A stretch of DNA of 64,000 nt from DAHUXD01 sp963736455 (GCA_963736455.1 CAVTON010000001.1:2480001-2544000), one strand, 5' to 3'; counted from the stretch's first letter, positions 9,009 to 17,482 are shown. Translations and numbers: made by a program. Notes: generated from the letters alone by a model not told the origin.

Positions 9009-11630
9009 TCACTCCGATCGCAGCGCCTGGATGACGTCCACGCGCGACGCACGGATTGCGGGCAGGAGCGACGCGAGGATCGCCGCGGCCGCGAGAAGCA
9101 CAGCCGCTCCGGCGATCGGCAGCACGCCCGGCATCTGAGCCACGCCGAACAGCCGGCTCGCGACCCAGGCCAGCGCGATTCCGCCTAGGCCGCCGACCAG
9201 GATTCCGGCGGCGGCGATCGCAGCGCCCTCGCGGAGGATACGGGCCCGGAGCTCCCGCGGCTGGCATCCGACCGCGAGCCGGATGCCGAACTCACGCGTC
9301 CGAGCGCCCACCGAGAACGCCAGCACGCCCGCGACGCCGACGACCGCGATGAGCAGCGCGATGCCGCCGAAGGCCGAGAACACGAACGCGTTCAACCGCT
9401 GCGGCGTCAGCACCTGGGTGCGCACGTCCTCGAGCGTCGCCGGCCGCTCGACCGCCTGGCCGGCGGAGAGGTCGTGAAGCGTGCGCGTCACGACCGGGAC
9501 GAGCGCGTAGGGATCTGCCGCCGCACGGACGAACAGGCGGCTCGGCTCGCCCAACTGCCGCCACGGCAGGTACACCGTCATCGTCGGTACCTGCACGACG
9601 TTCTCGTCGTCCACGTCGGCGACCACCCCGACGATGCGGCGCGGGCTGGGCTCGAAGCCGCTGTCGAGCCACAGGTGTCGGTTGACCGCCTCGCCCCTGG
9701 GGAAGACCCGCTGCGCCACGCTCTGGCTGACGATGGCGACGGCCTCGGTGTCGGGACGGTCACCGTCCGTAAAGTCGCGGCCGGCGACGATCGGGACACC
9801 GAGCACGGCGAAGAATCGAGGCGAGACGGGACGGAACATGCAGGTCGGGTTCTCCTCGCCGCTGGCGGGCTGGTACCCCTCGAACCCGAACTGGATCTTG
9901 GTGTGTCTCAACTCGTCGCGCCAGGGCACGACCATTCCGGACGCGACGCCCTCCACACCCGGCAGCTCGCCGATCCTCCGCGTGGCTTCCTGGAAGAAGT
10001 TGTCCGTCGCTTCGCCGCCGGCGCCGGGCGCTGGAGGCGGGACGTCGACCGCCAGGACCTGTCGCATGTCATAAGCGGTGTTCGCCGTCGACATCGCATT
10101 CAACGTCGCGACCAGCATGCCGGCGCCCACCAGCAGCAGGAAGGAGCACGCGATCTGCGTCGCGGCGAAGATCCTGAGACGGCGGTTCGTGCCCGGCGTG
10201 ATCCGAATGCCGGCGGCGGCGGGACCCAGAGCGCTCGACCGGTCGAAGGAGGGGAGCCGAGGCACGTACGCGAGGAGCACCGCCGCCGCCACGGCCAGCC
10301 CCGCGCCGAGCCAGAGCACGCTGCCGTCCACCCTGGCCTCCAACGCGCGGACGGAGAAGCGCGCGGCATACCGGGCCGCCACCGCCACGAGCGGCCTCGC
10401 GAGCAGCAGCCCGAGCGCGGCCCCCGCGACGCAGAGGACGAGGCTCTCCGCGAGGAGGGTGCGCCGGAGCGCGCCCCGGCTGGCGCCGAGCGCGGCGCGA
10501 ACCGCGAGCTCTGATTCGCGGCGGACCGACCGGCCCAGAATCAGGTTCGCGACGTTCGAGCACGCGATCACGAACACGATCGCCGCCGCCGCCAGGAGCA
10601 GCAGGAGGATCGTCCGCGCGGGCGACGCGAGCTGGTCGCGGAGCGTCCTGACCTCGAGCCCGACCCGGGCGCCCGCGGAGTACGACTCCGGGTGGGCGTG
10701 CACCATCGATGCGTGGACGGCCTTCAGCTCGGCTCGGGCCCCTTCCAGCGTCGCGCCCGGCGCGAGACGCCCGAAGAGCTCGGTCATGCGGTGCCAGCGT
10801 TCTTTCTGCATCGTCGCCCCGAGGTGGTGCGGGCTCGTCACGACGTTCGCGATGATCTGCGTCTCGGCCGGGTAGGGCACCGACGGCTCGAGGACGCCGA
10901 CGACGGTCGCGTTGCCGGGACCCAGACGGATGACCTTGCCGACGACGGACGGATCGGCGTGGAGCACCGTCGTCCAGAACCGGTGAGTCAGGACTGCGAC
11001 CGGCGCCGCCTTCGGCCCGTCGTCGCCGGAGTTGATCAGCCGCCCGAGCGCCGGCCGGAGCCCCATGACGTCGAAGAACGATCCGTTGACCACGCCTGCC
11101 GTCACGACGCGAGGCTCCCCGCCGAACCCGATCAGCGTGAAGTCGACGGTGGAGAAATCGCCGAACGCGGAGATCGACTTCACTCGCGACTCGAAATCGC
11201 CGATCTCCGGCATCGAGAAGGTGAGGTCCTCGGTCCCGATGCCCCGGGCGGTCTGTCGAATGTACAGCAGCCGATCCGCATCCCGATTGACGAGCGGGCG
11301 CAGGAGCACGCTCCGAACGACGCTGAAGATCGCCGCATTGGCGCCGATGCCGAGCGCGAGCGTCACGACCACGGTGATGGCCAGTCCGCGGGTGCGCAGA
11401 AGAGAACGCAGGCCGATTCGCATTTCCTGGAAGAGCAACAGCATGGCGTCGGACCAGCGGCTGTACCAGACCCGATGCATCGAGTCGCGGAGGGCCGCCA
11501 TGGACCCGAATTCCTCGAGGGCGGCTTGCCGGGCGGATTGTGGATCCTCGCCACGCTCGATCCGTTCCCGAATGCTCAGCTCCAGGGCGCTGCGGATTTC
11601 GTCCTCAAGGTCGAGGTCGTCGGGTCGCAT
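9009..11630 (-). CDS. ADOP-family ABC permease (MacB/FtsX-like)
   Basis: This 873-residue permease has the architecture of the acidobacterial duplicated orphan permease group. A cytoplasmic N-terminus (about 1-75) is followed by a helix, a MacB-type periplasmic domain, a three-helix FtsX domain, then a second periplasmic domain and second FtsX domain. Recognisable pieces are ALGIGANAAIFSVVRSVLLRPL near residue 95, VAVLTHRFW, SNVANLILGRSVRRESELAVRAALGASR, and the C-terminal GARTREFGIRLAVGCQPRELR. Such permeases usually lack a dedicated ATPase gene, and none is adjacent here. The upstream PadR gene is 11 bases away and presumably controls it. Substrate is unknown; export or mechanotransmission is inferred from the family. 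Confidence 0.85.
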   Translation of the reverse strand: MRPDDLDLEDEIRSALELSIRERIERGEDPQSARQAALEEFGSMAALRDSMHRVWYSRWSDAMLLLFQEMRIGLRSLLRTRGLAITVVVTLALGIGANAAIFSVVRSVLLRPLVNRDADRLLYIRQTARGIGTEDLTFSMPEIGDFESRVKSISAFGDFSTVDFTLIGFGGEPRVVTAGVVNGSFFDVMGLRPALGRLINSGDDGPKAAPVAVLTHRFWTTVLHADPSVVGKVIRLGPGNATVVGVLEPSVPYPAETQIIANVVTSPHHLGATMQKERWHRMTELFGRLAPGATLEGARAELKAVHASMVHAHPESYSAGARVGLEVRTLRDQLASPARTILLLLLAAAAIVFVIACSNVANLILGRSVRRESELAVRAALGASRGALRRTLLAESLVLCVAGAALGLLLARPLVAVAARYAARFSVRALEARVDGSVLWLGAGLAVAAAVLLAYVPRLPSFDRSSALGPAAAGIRITPGTNRRLRIFAATQIACSFLLLVGAGMLVATLNAMSTANTAYDMRQVLAVDVPPPAPGAGGEATDNFFQEATRRIGELPGVEGVASGMVVPWRDELRHTKIQFGFEGYQPASGEENPTCMFRPVSPRFFAVLGVPIVAGRDFTDGDRPDTEAVAIVSQSVAQRVFPRGEAVNRHLWLDSGFEPSPRRIVGVVADVDDENVVQVPTMTVYLPWRQLGEPSRLFVRAAADPYALVPVVTRTLHDLSAGQAVERPATLEDVRTQVLTPQRLNAFVFSAFGGIALLIAVVGVAGVLAFSVGARTREFGIRLAVGCQPRELRARILREGAAIAAAGILVGGLGGIALAWVASRLFGVAQMPGVLPIAGAAVLLAAAAILASLLPAIRASRVDVIQALRSE

Positions 11631-11640
11631 GGCTGCTCGG

Positions 11641-12000
11641 CTACTCCTCGGCCGCCGGTGCGGGGTTCATGATCCGGCCGATCGCGCGGACGAGCTGAGA
11701 CCAGCGATCCTGCTCGCGGATCAGCTGGGCCCTGCCGGAGGGTGTGAGACGGTAGAACTTCGCCCGCTGATGCGCCTCGCTCACTCCCCACTCGGACTTC
11801 AGCCATCCCCGCTTCACGAGCCGGTGCAGGGCCGGGTAGAGCGAGCCGGTCTCGACCCGGAGCAACTCCTCCGACTGCCGGCGGATGGCCTGGCCGATCC
11901 CGTGGCCGTGCCGAGGCCCCCACCGGAGGGTCCGCAGGATGAGCATGTCGAGGGTGCCCTGGAGGAGCTCGAGGCGCGGATCGTCGGGGGTTCTGGTCAT
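11641..12000 (-). CDS. PadR-family transcriptional repressor paired with ADOP
   Basis: The 119-residue protein is a PadR winged helix with a short C-terminal tail. LLQGTLDMLILRTLRWGPRHGHGIGQAI is the usual start of the family, ELLRVETGSLYPALHRLVKRGWL is the recognition region, and AKFYRLTPSGRAQL is the wing. PadR regulators typically repress the gene they sit beside and release DNA on binding a small molecule. The gene begins at ATG 12000, just downstream of two GTAGA...TCTAC palindromes, and precedes the ADOP permease by about 10 bases, so autoregulation of a two-gene operon is likely. Confidence 0.88.
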   Translation of the reverse strand: MTRTPDDPRLELLQGTLDMLILRTLRWGPRHGHGIGQAIRRQSEELLRVETGSLYPALHRLVKRGWLKSEWGVSEAHQRAKFYRLTPSGRAQLIREQDRWSQLVRAIGRIMNPAPAAEE

Positions 12001-12004
12001 CGTC

Positions 12005-12040
12005 GTAGACCGTCTACTACCCTGTACGTAGAACGTCTAC
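12005..12040 (-). promoter_or_regulatory. Two tandem PadR operator-like palindromes
   Basis: GTAGAC-C-GTCTAC at 12005-12017 is a perfect inverted repeat with a one-base centre. GTAGA-ACG-TCTAC at 12028-12040 is a related near-copy. Their centres are 23 bases apart, about two helical turns, and both lie immediately upstream of the PadR start codon. This is the expected place for an autoregulatory operator overlapping the promoter. Confidence 0.7.
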
Positions 12041-12053
12041 GGCTTGTTTCACT

Positions 12054-12071
12054 GAGAAAACACGGAGAATC
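12054..12071 (+). repeat. 18-bp direct repeat, copy 2
   Basis: Identical to 8372-8389. It sits upstream of the PadR operators and downstream of the tRNA pair. Confidence 0.5.
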
Positions 12072-12116
12072 GGGGGGTCCGGGGCGGGAGAGGATCAGCC
12101 AAGTCGTTGGAAAATA

Positions 12117-12194
12117 TGGTGCGCCCGGCGCGATTCGAACGCGCGACCTTTAGCTCCGGAGGCTAACGCTCTATCCGGGCTGAGCTACGGGCGC
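12117..12194 (-). tRNA. tRNA-Arg (anticodon CCG)
   Basis: The reverse strand folds into a cloverleaf. The acceptor stem is GCGCCCG with CGGGCGC, the anticodon arm TTAGC-CTCCGGA-GCTAA presents CCG, and the T arm contains GTTCGAATC. The discriminator is A, and CCA is encoded at 12119-12117. It reads CGG codons. Confidence 0.95.
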
Positions 12195-12216
12195 AGAAAG
12201 GTAGAAAGAGCGATCC

Positions 12217-12294
12217 TGGGGTGAGTGGAGGGATTCGAACCCTCGACATCCAGATCCACAGTCTGGCGCTCTAACCGGCTGAGCTACACCCACC
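12217..12294 (-). tRNA. tRNA-His (anticodon GTG)
   Basis: The reverse strand gives GTGGGTG...ACTCAC pairing with an anticodon arm CCAGA-CTGTGGA-TCTGG, so the anticodon is GTG. A genomically encoded G at 12294 can serve as the G-1 typical of histidine tRNA, pairing with C73 at 12220. CCA is encoded at 12219-12217. It is 22 bases upstream of tRNA-Arg and probably co-transcribed with it. Confidence 0.95.
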
Positions 12295-12335
12295 GCGGGC
12301 CGGCGAGTCTAGAGGATGTGGAGCGGCGAATCAAA

Positions 12336-12349
12336 CCGGTCTTGACCGG
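12336..12349 (-). terminator. Possible intrinsic terminator after the SUOX-like gene
   Basis: CCGGTC-TT-GACCGG is a perfect 6-bp stem. On the reverse strand it is followed by TTTGATT, a weak U-rich tail, seven bases beyond the stop of the gene ending at 12357. Its short stem makes this a moderate call. Confidence 0.45.
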
Positions 12350-12356
12350 GCCGGAG

Positions 12357-12863
12357 TCACTTCCGCGGGGCGTTTTCGGCGAGGGTCTTCAGCTCGATCT
12401 TCGCCAGCCCATAGGCCGAACGGGCACGGTCGCCATAGACGATGAGGCGGATCGGGCCCTCGTTGTCCGGCAACGGCCCGGCAGCGCTTTCGGCGACGAG
12501 AAAGACCTTCGGGTTGGCGCGCTCCATGCGGAGCTCCCCGACCGAAAAGACGACGGTGTATCCGTCGCGCCCGGAAACGAGGACGACCGTCGCGGCCGTC
12601 GCCTGCTCGCTCGCCATCGACTTGACCTCGAGCCCGTTCTTCTCCAGCACGTCGAGAAGCGGGGCGCCGTGATAGATCGTCACGTCGCCGCTGCCCTGCT
12701 CGACCCGGACGTCGCGCGAGCTCTTGCCGAGCAGGGACTCCGGAGCGATCGTCCGATCGGACGCCCCGGGCATCTTCAGGACGGGAGGGGGATCGGCGGC
12801 GAACAGGGCGGCCGCGCCGAGGACGAAAAGAAGTGCGGCGATCGCAGTGAGACGGTTGCGCAT
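12357..12863 (-). CDS. Exported molybdopterin-oxidoreductase-fold (SUOX-like) protein
   Basis: The 168-residue protein has a clear signal peptide (MRNRLTAIAALLFVLGAAALFA-AD). The mature part matches the small sulfite-oxidase-like fold seen in putative molybdopterin-binding proteins: a GAPLLDVLEKNG segment, then SGRDGYTVVFSVGEL, and the ending PLPDNEGPIRLIVYGDRARSAYGLAKIEL. There is no cysteine anywhere in the protein, so the Mo-ligating Cys of true SUOX enzymes is absent and a catalytic role is doubtful. It is probably periplasmic, for ligand binding or scaffolding. It lies downstream of lysA on the same strand with a 22-base gap, but the two are functionally unrelated as far as can be seen. 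Confidence 0.7.
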   Translation of the reverse strand: MRNRLTAIAALLFVLGAAALFAADPPPVLKMPGASDRTIAPESLLGKSSRDVRVEQGSGDVTIYHGAPLLDVLEKNGLEVKSMASEQATAATVVLVSGRDGYTVVFSVGELRMERANPKVFLVAESAAGPLPDNEGPIRLIVYGDRARSAYGLAKIELKTLAENAPRK

Positions 12864-12885
12864 GCTCGATTCTAACCGGAAGGAG

Positions 12886-14175
12886 TCAGAGGATCTCGAG
12901 CCGAACCAGGTCCTCGTACCTCTCCCGATTTCGGGTCAGCACGGCCATGCCGCCTTCGACCAGCACCTCGGCCGGCCGCGGCCGGAAGTTGTAGTTCGAC
13001 GCCATCGCCATGCCGTAGGCGCCCGCGTCGCGAACGGCGAGCAGGTCGCCTTCGCGCGGCTCCTCGATCTCGACGTCGGCGAGAAAGCAGTCGGCCGTCT
13101 CGCAGACGGGACCGACGACGTCGGCCGTGATCGTCCGACGGACCGGAGCGGCATTCACGAACTCGATCCGATGAGCGGCCTGGTAGAGCGCCGGCCGCAG
13201 AAAGTCGTTCATCCCGGCGTCCACGACCACGAAGCTCTTGCCTTGCTCCTTCTTGACGTACAGGACCCGAGTCAGCAGGACCCCGGCGCCGCCCACGATG
13301 GCGCGGCCCGGTTCGAGCAGGATCCGCCACGGTCGCCCGGAAAGCGGCGCGAGGACCGCCGCGGCATAGGCCTCCGGGGTCAGGCAAGCGGCCCCAATGC
13401 CGATGCCGCCGCCGATGTCGAGGCTCTCGAGAGCGAAGCCGGCCTCCGAGAGCGCGGCGGCGAGCGCCGAGAGCTCCCGGGCCGACTCGGCGAGAGGACC
13501 GGCGTCGACGATCTGGCTGCCGACGTGGGCCTGGATTCCCACCAGGCGGACGTTCGCCAGTTTCTGCGCCCATTCGAAGATCGCTCCGGCCCGCGCGATC
13601 TCCACGCCGAACTTGTTTTGCTTCAGGCCGGTCGAGATGTAGGGGTGCGACCTCGCGTCGATGTCGGGGTTGACCCGGAGGGCGATTCGCGCGATGGCGC
13701 CGCGGGCGCGGGCGAGCGCGTCGATCTTCTCGATCTCCCGCTCCGACTCGGCGTTGAAGGCGAAGATCTTCGCGTCGATCCCGGCCTCGATCTCCGCATC
13801 TGTCTTGCCCACGCCCGAGAACACGATCCGCTCGGCCGGAATGCCGCACTGAAGGGCCGCCCGCAGCTCGCCTCCCGACACGACGTCGGCGCCCGAGCCG
13901 AGGCGCCCGAGACGCGCGAGGATCGCGAGGCTCGAGTTCGCCTTCGCCGCGTAGCAGACGAGGTGCGGGACCGCTGCGAAGGCCGCATCGAAGCGCCGGT
14001 ACTGCTCCTCGATCGCCGCCCCGCTGTAAACGTAGAGGGGTGTCCCGTGATCGCGTGCCAGGGCATCGAGCGAGACGCCGTCGCACACGAGGACCCCGTC
14101 TTGCGTGTGGAACCCCGCCGTCACTTGGGCGGGGACGATAGCAGAGCCAGTGTGCTGCAACGAGAGTCGCGACAC
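12886..14175 (-). CDS. lysA: Diaminopimelate decarboxylase LysA
   Basis: LysA converts meso-diaminopimelate to lysine with pyridoxal phosphate. The fold-type III barrel shows the PLP lysine in HLVCYAAKANSS (about residues 65-75), the HVGSQI and GGGIGI phosphate-binding segments, and LLEPGRAIVGGAG. The C-terminal beta domain has the catalytic GPVCETADCF and the YGMAMASNYNFRPRPAEVLV signature. Length (429) is normal. The longest frame starts at GTG 14175, but homologues usually start close to FHTQDGVLVCDG, so GTG 14124 is an equally good start. No Shine-Dalgarno sequence decides it. Confidence 0.93.
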   Translation of the reverse strand: MSRLSLQHTGSAIVPAQVTAGFHTQDGVLVCDGVSLDALARDHGTPLYVYSGAAIEEQYRRFDAAFAAVPHLVCYAAKANSSLAILARLGRLGSGADVVSGGELRAALQCGIPAERIVFSGVGKTDAEIEAGIDAKIFAFNAESEREIEKIDALARARGAIARIALRVNPDIDARSHPYISTGLKQNKFGVEIARAGAIFEWAQKLANVRLVGIQAHVGSQIVDAGPLAESARELSALAAALSEAGFALESLDIGGGIGIGAACLTPEAYAAAVLAPLSGRPWRILLEPGRAIVGGAGVLLTRVLYVKKEQGKSFVVVDAGMNDFLRPALYQAAHRIEFVNAAPVRRTITADVVGPVCETADCFLADVEIEEPREGDLLAVRDAGAYGMAMASNYNFRPRPAEVLVEGGMAVLTRNRERYEDLVRLEIL

Positions 14176-14210
14176 ACCGAAGGCTCGTTGGAGCGGGGTG
14201 GTCCCCGCCC

Positions 14211-14231
14211 GGGCGGCCGCAAGGGCCGCCC
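14211..14231. repeat. GC-rich 8-bp inverted repeat
   Basis: GGGCGGCC-GCAAG-GGCCGCCC is a perfect 8-bp hairpin between the end of the ABC permease and the lysA start. There is no U-run, so it may be a dispersed palindromic element or a weak transcription/mRNA-stability boundary rather than a classic terminator. Confidence 0.5.
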
Positions 14232-14271
14232 CTACGAAGACAATGCGATGCAGGACTTCTGGTACAGGAGA

Positions 14272-16137
14272 CTAGCGATCGGCGCCGAGGAGAACGCGCC
14301 GGTCGCCGGTCAACGGATCGAAGCGGACGAGAGAGCGGACGTCGGCTCCGTAGAAGAGCTTCGTCGCGTCGCTGCCGAGCGCGGGTCGCGCGCCCAAGGC
14401 CCAGTCGGGAGTGAGGCCCTCGGCGACTTTTCGGATCGAACCCTCGCGAAGGTCCGCGAGCCAGATCGTCCGTTTCGCGAAGTCGTTGCCGCATCCGACG
14501 ACGAGGCGGTCCGGAGCGACCTCGCCGCCGACCATGACCTTCGAGACCGATGGGCCGCCGGAGCAGTCCGGCGGGAGCTCGAGGGTCCTCTCCTCGCGGC
14601 CGTCCGCGTCGAAGATCCGCAGGTGGCGCGCGTCATCGGGCATGACGATGCGGCCGTCCGGAAGCATCCGGGGCCGTAAAGGCCGATTCGCCTCGGCGGC
14701 GAGCGTGGCCAGAAGAGCGCCCGTCGCTCCGTCGTAGAGACGGATGCCTGGACCGACCTCGAGGAGCCGCGAGCCCGACGCGTTCGTCTCGAAGTAGCGG
14801 CCGGCGCCGCCTTCGATCTTCCCGAGGTGCTCGAGCTTTCGCGTCCGGGCGTCGATCTGAAGGATCTCGATCGCCTGATCACCGACCCTGAAGATGCGAA
14901 GGACGTCGGGAGAGACGAAGAGGCCTCGGAGCTCCTCGTGATCGCCGATCAGGACGCTCGCCGAAACGAGTGTGCGTTGGGGGGCGAGGTCGTGGACCGC
15001 GAGCACTCCGTTCTCCCAGGTTGCCAGACGCGAGCCGTCATGCGAGAGCTCGAGAAGCGTCGGATAGCCTTCGAAGACGAGACGCGTCGCGACGGAGCCC
15101 GCATTCGCATCGTCGAGGGCTCGGACTCGGAGACGATACGGGCCGCCGCGATCGCTCGCTTCCACCCACACCGCCCGCTTCCCGTTGCCCGACAGGACCG
15201 GACCGCGCCAGTCGACGGTTCGCGTGCGCTCGAACCGGCCGGTCGCCGTGTCGTAGAGAAGCTCGGCGCGCGCGCCGCGCGCGTTGCCGGAGATCTCGAC
15301 CCATGGACCCATGTCGGCCGGGCGGAACCAGAATCCACGCGCGACGACGGCCGACGGCCCCGCCGCCATGACCCAGATCGCATAGGCGTTGGCGAGGACG
15401 ACCGCGGCCCCGAGGACCTGCCAGAGGCGCTCGGAGGCCGCGCGGTGGGCCCGAACGACGTCGGTTCGCCCGCGCATGACCGACTCTCGACCCGCCCAAA
15501 ACAGCCCGACCATGGACGCGATCACGAAGCCGACCGCGACATGAGAAGCCGGCCCCGGGGCGACGAAGGAGGGAAGACGCGAGAGCGCCGCGGCGAGGCC
15601 GGCCGCGACCACGGCGGTGAAGGCGGCGTCGAGGGCGAGCCATCCGGAGCGCGAGCGAAGCGCGAGGGTCACGAAGTGGAAAAACGCGAAGATCGCCGGA
15701 ACACCGAGCAGGGCGGCGACGAGCCAGAGCCACGCCGGGAGAGGCTCTTCGGAGAGATCGCCGAGGACCGCCGTCGAGCCCGCCAGCCACGTCGGCAGGA
15801 TGGCGATGGCGGCCGAGGACATGGCGAGGACGGTCGCGGCGGCCACGCCGCCCACCCAGATCGCGGTTTCCGATACGGGCCGGGAGAGATCGAACGCGAT
15901 CCGGCGGCTTGCGATCCGCGGGACGATCAGGGAGACGCCGAGGGCGGCGGCGATGCCGAGATATAAGGCCGCCGCGGCCAGGAACGCGATCGAGGTGCGC
16001 ATGGAGGCCGCGTCCGCGCCGGAGAGGCCCCGCATCGCGGGGACCGCGAGGGGAACGAGGCTCGCCGCCGCCGCGGCGTAGAGGACCTGCCTCCGCTCGA
16101 CGATCTCCCGCCGCGCCACCGCCAGAAACCCGTTCAT
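14272..16137 (-). CDS. ABC-2-type permease fused to a C-terminal beta-propeller
   Basis: The first 265 or so of 621 residues form a polytopic ABC-2 permease (about six to eight helices, starting MNGFLAVARREIVERRQVLYAA). The last 330 residues carry repeated sheet-forming units typical of WD40/PD40 propellers: LSHDGSRLATWENG, LFVSPDVLRIF, ASGSRLLEVG, and LPDGRIVMPDDARHLRIFDADG. The propeller follows a final helix and should be periplasmic. The start overlaps the ATPase gene by four bases. Family partners export or extract envelope-active compounds, but a propeller on the permease is unusual. The fused frame shows no break. Confidence 0.75.
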   Translation of the reverse strand: MNGFLAVARREIVERRQVLYAAAAASLVPLAVPAMRGLSGADAASMRTSIAFLAAAALYLGIAAALGVSLIVPRIASRRIAFDLSRPVSETAIWVGGVAAATVLAMSSAAIAILPTWLAGSTAVLGDLSEEPLPAWLWLVAALLGVPAIFAFFHFVTLALRSRSGWLALDAAFTAVVAAGLAAALSRLPSFVAPGPASHVAVGFVIASMVGLFWAGRESVMRGRTDVVRAHRAASERLWQVLGAAVVLANAYAIWVMAAGPSAVVARGFWFRPADMGPWVEISGNARGARAELLYDTATGRFERTRTVDWRGPVLSGNGKRAVWVEASDRGGPYRLRVRALDDANAGSVATRLVFEGYPTLLELSHDGSRLATWENGVLAVHDLAPQRTLVSASVLIGDHEELRGLFVSPDVLRIFRVGDQAIEILQIDARTRKLEHLGKIEGGAGRYFETNASGSRLLEVGPGIRLYDGATGALLATLAAEANRPLRPRMLPDGRIVMPDDARHLRIFDADGREERTLELPPDCSGGPSVSKVMVGGEVAPDRLVVGCGNDFAKRTIWLADLREGSIRKVAEGLTPDWALGARPALGSDATKLFYGADVRSLVRFDPLTGDRRVLLGADR

Positions 16138-17063
16138 GACGCCTTCCCGCCTTTCTCATCGCCCGCGACGGCGAGAAAGATCTCCTCGAGGGGCATCGCC
16201 TCGGAGGAGGCGTCGGACACGCCGTCGATCGCGCGGAAGCGCTCGAAGGCGCCGTCCTCGAAGTTCGAGACGACGGCGTCGATGCCCCAGCCGCGGACCT
16301 GAACCCGGACGGCGTCGAAGGCGTCGAGCTCGCTGCCGAAGTCCGTCCGCGTCTCGGTCATGCGGTTGACGTAGCGGATCCGCCGGAAGCGCGCCTTGAG
16401 AGATTCGAGCTCCTCGTCGAGGACGAGCCTTCCGGCCTTGAGGATGCCGGCGCGCGTCGCGATGCCTTCGAACCCGGACAGGTCGTGGGTCGTCAGGAAG
16501 ACGGTGGTTCCGCGATCCGCGAGGTCGCCGACGATCTCCTCGTAGAGCGCCCGCCGCGCGACCGCGTCGAGGCCGAGCGTCGGATCGTCGAGCACGAGCA
16601 GCTCCGGGCCGTGGCCGAGCGCCAGCGCGAGGTGCACCTCGGCTTTCTGGCCTCGCGAGAGGCGGCCGAAGGGCGTTCTCGCGGGGACGCCGAAGCGCTC
16701 GAGGCGGGCGGAGACGGCCGCGCCGTCCCAGTGCGGATAGACGCGGCGGCAGAAGTCCGAGAGCTGCGACGCGGTCAGCGCGGCCGGAGCGTCGGGCTCC
16801 TCGGGCGTCACGCCCGTGCGCGCCATGGCCGCGCGCCGCGTCCTCCAGGAATCGCCGCCGAAGAGAAACGCGTGCCCCGCGCTCGGCTTCTGCTGGCCGA
16901 GCAGGCACCGCACGACCGAGGACTTGCCGGCGCCGTTCTTGCCGAGAAGCGCGTAGACGGTGCCGGGACGCACCGACAGGGAGACGTCGGCGCAGGCGGG
17001 CGCGCCCCGCCCGTAACGGACGGTCAGGCTCTCGATGCGGATCGGTTCGGTCGAGTCGCTCAA
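16134..17063 (-). CDS. ABC transporter ATPase (YtrB-like)
   Basis: This 309-residue ATP-binding subunit has Walker A GKNGAGKSS (about residues 41-49), an ABC signature FGRLSRGQKAEV near 133, Walker B ELLVLDDPTLGLD near 153, and the switch His in LTTHDLSGF near 192. The signature is LSRGQ rather than LSGGQ, as in the GntR-linked YtrB family. A C-terminal extension of about 90 residues follows. It overlaps both neighbours by four bases, so regulator, ATPase and permease form one translationally coupled operon. Confidence 0.88.
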   Translation of the reverse strand: MSDSTEPIRIESLTVRYGRGAPACADVSLSVRPGTVYALLGKNGAGKSSVVRCLLGQQKPSAGHAFLFGGDSWRTRRAAMARTGVTPEEPDAPAALTASQLSDFCRRVYPHWDGAAVSARLERFGVPARTPFGRLSRGQKAEVHLALALGHGPELLVLDDPTLGLDAVARRALYEEIVGDLADRGTTVFLTTHDLSGFEGIATRAGILKAGRLVLDEELESLKARFRRIRYVNRMTETRTDFGSELDAFDAVRVQVRGWGIDAVVSNFEDGAFERFRAIDGVSDASSEAMPLEEIFLAVAGDEKGGKAS

Positions 17064-17446
17064 TGCTTCGCTCCCTTCTTCCAGGCCGCCGCGAGGGCGT
17101 CGGCGGCGTCCTCCTCCGTGACGCCGAGCGTCGCGGCGAGGGCGGCATAGCGGGTCGCGGCGTCGCGCAGGATCCTCGCGCGCTCGGCCCGGCTCATCGC
17201 CGGCGGCGCATCGGCCACGTAGGTGCCGTCCCCCCGCCGCACGACGAGGAGGCCCGACTCGCTCAGGCGCTGGTAGGCCTTCGCGACCGTCGCGGGGTTG
17301 ACGTTCAACTCGCGCGCCAGGTCGCGCACCGACGGGACCGCGGCGCCCGGCTCGAGCGCGCCCGAGGCCACGAGGCGGCGGACCCCCTCTTCGATCTGGC
17401 TCCAGATCGGGGAGGCGTCTTTCGGATCGATGCGGAGGGCGCTCAT
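17060..17446 (-). CDS. GntR-family regulator (YtrA subfamily)
   Basis: The 128-residue protein has a GntR winged helix: PIWSQIEEGVRRLVASGALEPGAAVPSVRDLARELNVNPATVAKAYQRLSESGLL, with a short helical C-terminal tail instead of a ligand domain. This is the YtrA type found with ABC operons and commonly induced by cell-wall-active agents. It starts nine bases downstream of a 28-bp perfect palindrome, so it very probably represses its own operon. No good Shine-Dalgarno is present, so a short-leader or leaderless transcript is possible. Confidence 0.87.
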   Translation of the reverse strand: MSALRIDPKDASPIWSQIEEGVRRLVASGALEPGAAVPSVRDLARELNVNPATVAKAYQRLSESGLLVVRRGDGTYVADAPPAMSRAERARILRDAATRYAALAATLGVTEEDAADALAAAWKKGAKH

Positions 17447-17454
17447 GGTGCCAC

Positions 17455-17482
17455 CGTATTAGTGTACTAGTACACTAATACG
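17455..17482 (-). promoter_or_regulatory. 28-bp perfect palindromic operator for the GntR regulator
   Basis: Bases 17455-17482 read identically on both strands, with half-site CGTATTAGTGTACT. The AT-rich palindrome stands out in GC-rich DNA and lies nine bases before the GntR start codon. YtrA-type regulators bind such GTGTAC-centred palindromes, so this is the likely operator overlapping the promoter. Confidence 0.8.

Noticed and set aside
14211..14231. Rho-independent terminator after the ABC permease
   Set aside because: The hairpin is strong but lacks a U-run, so it is listed as a repeat instead.
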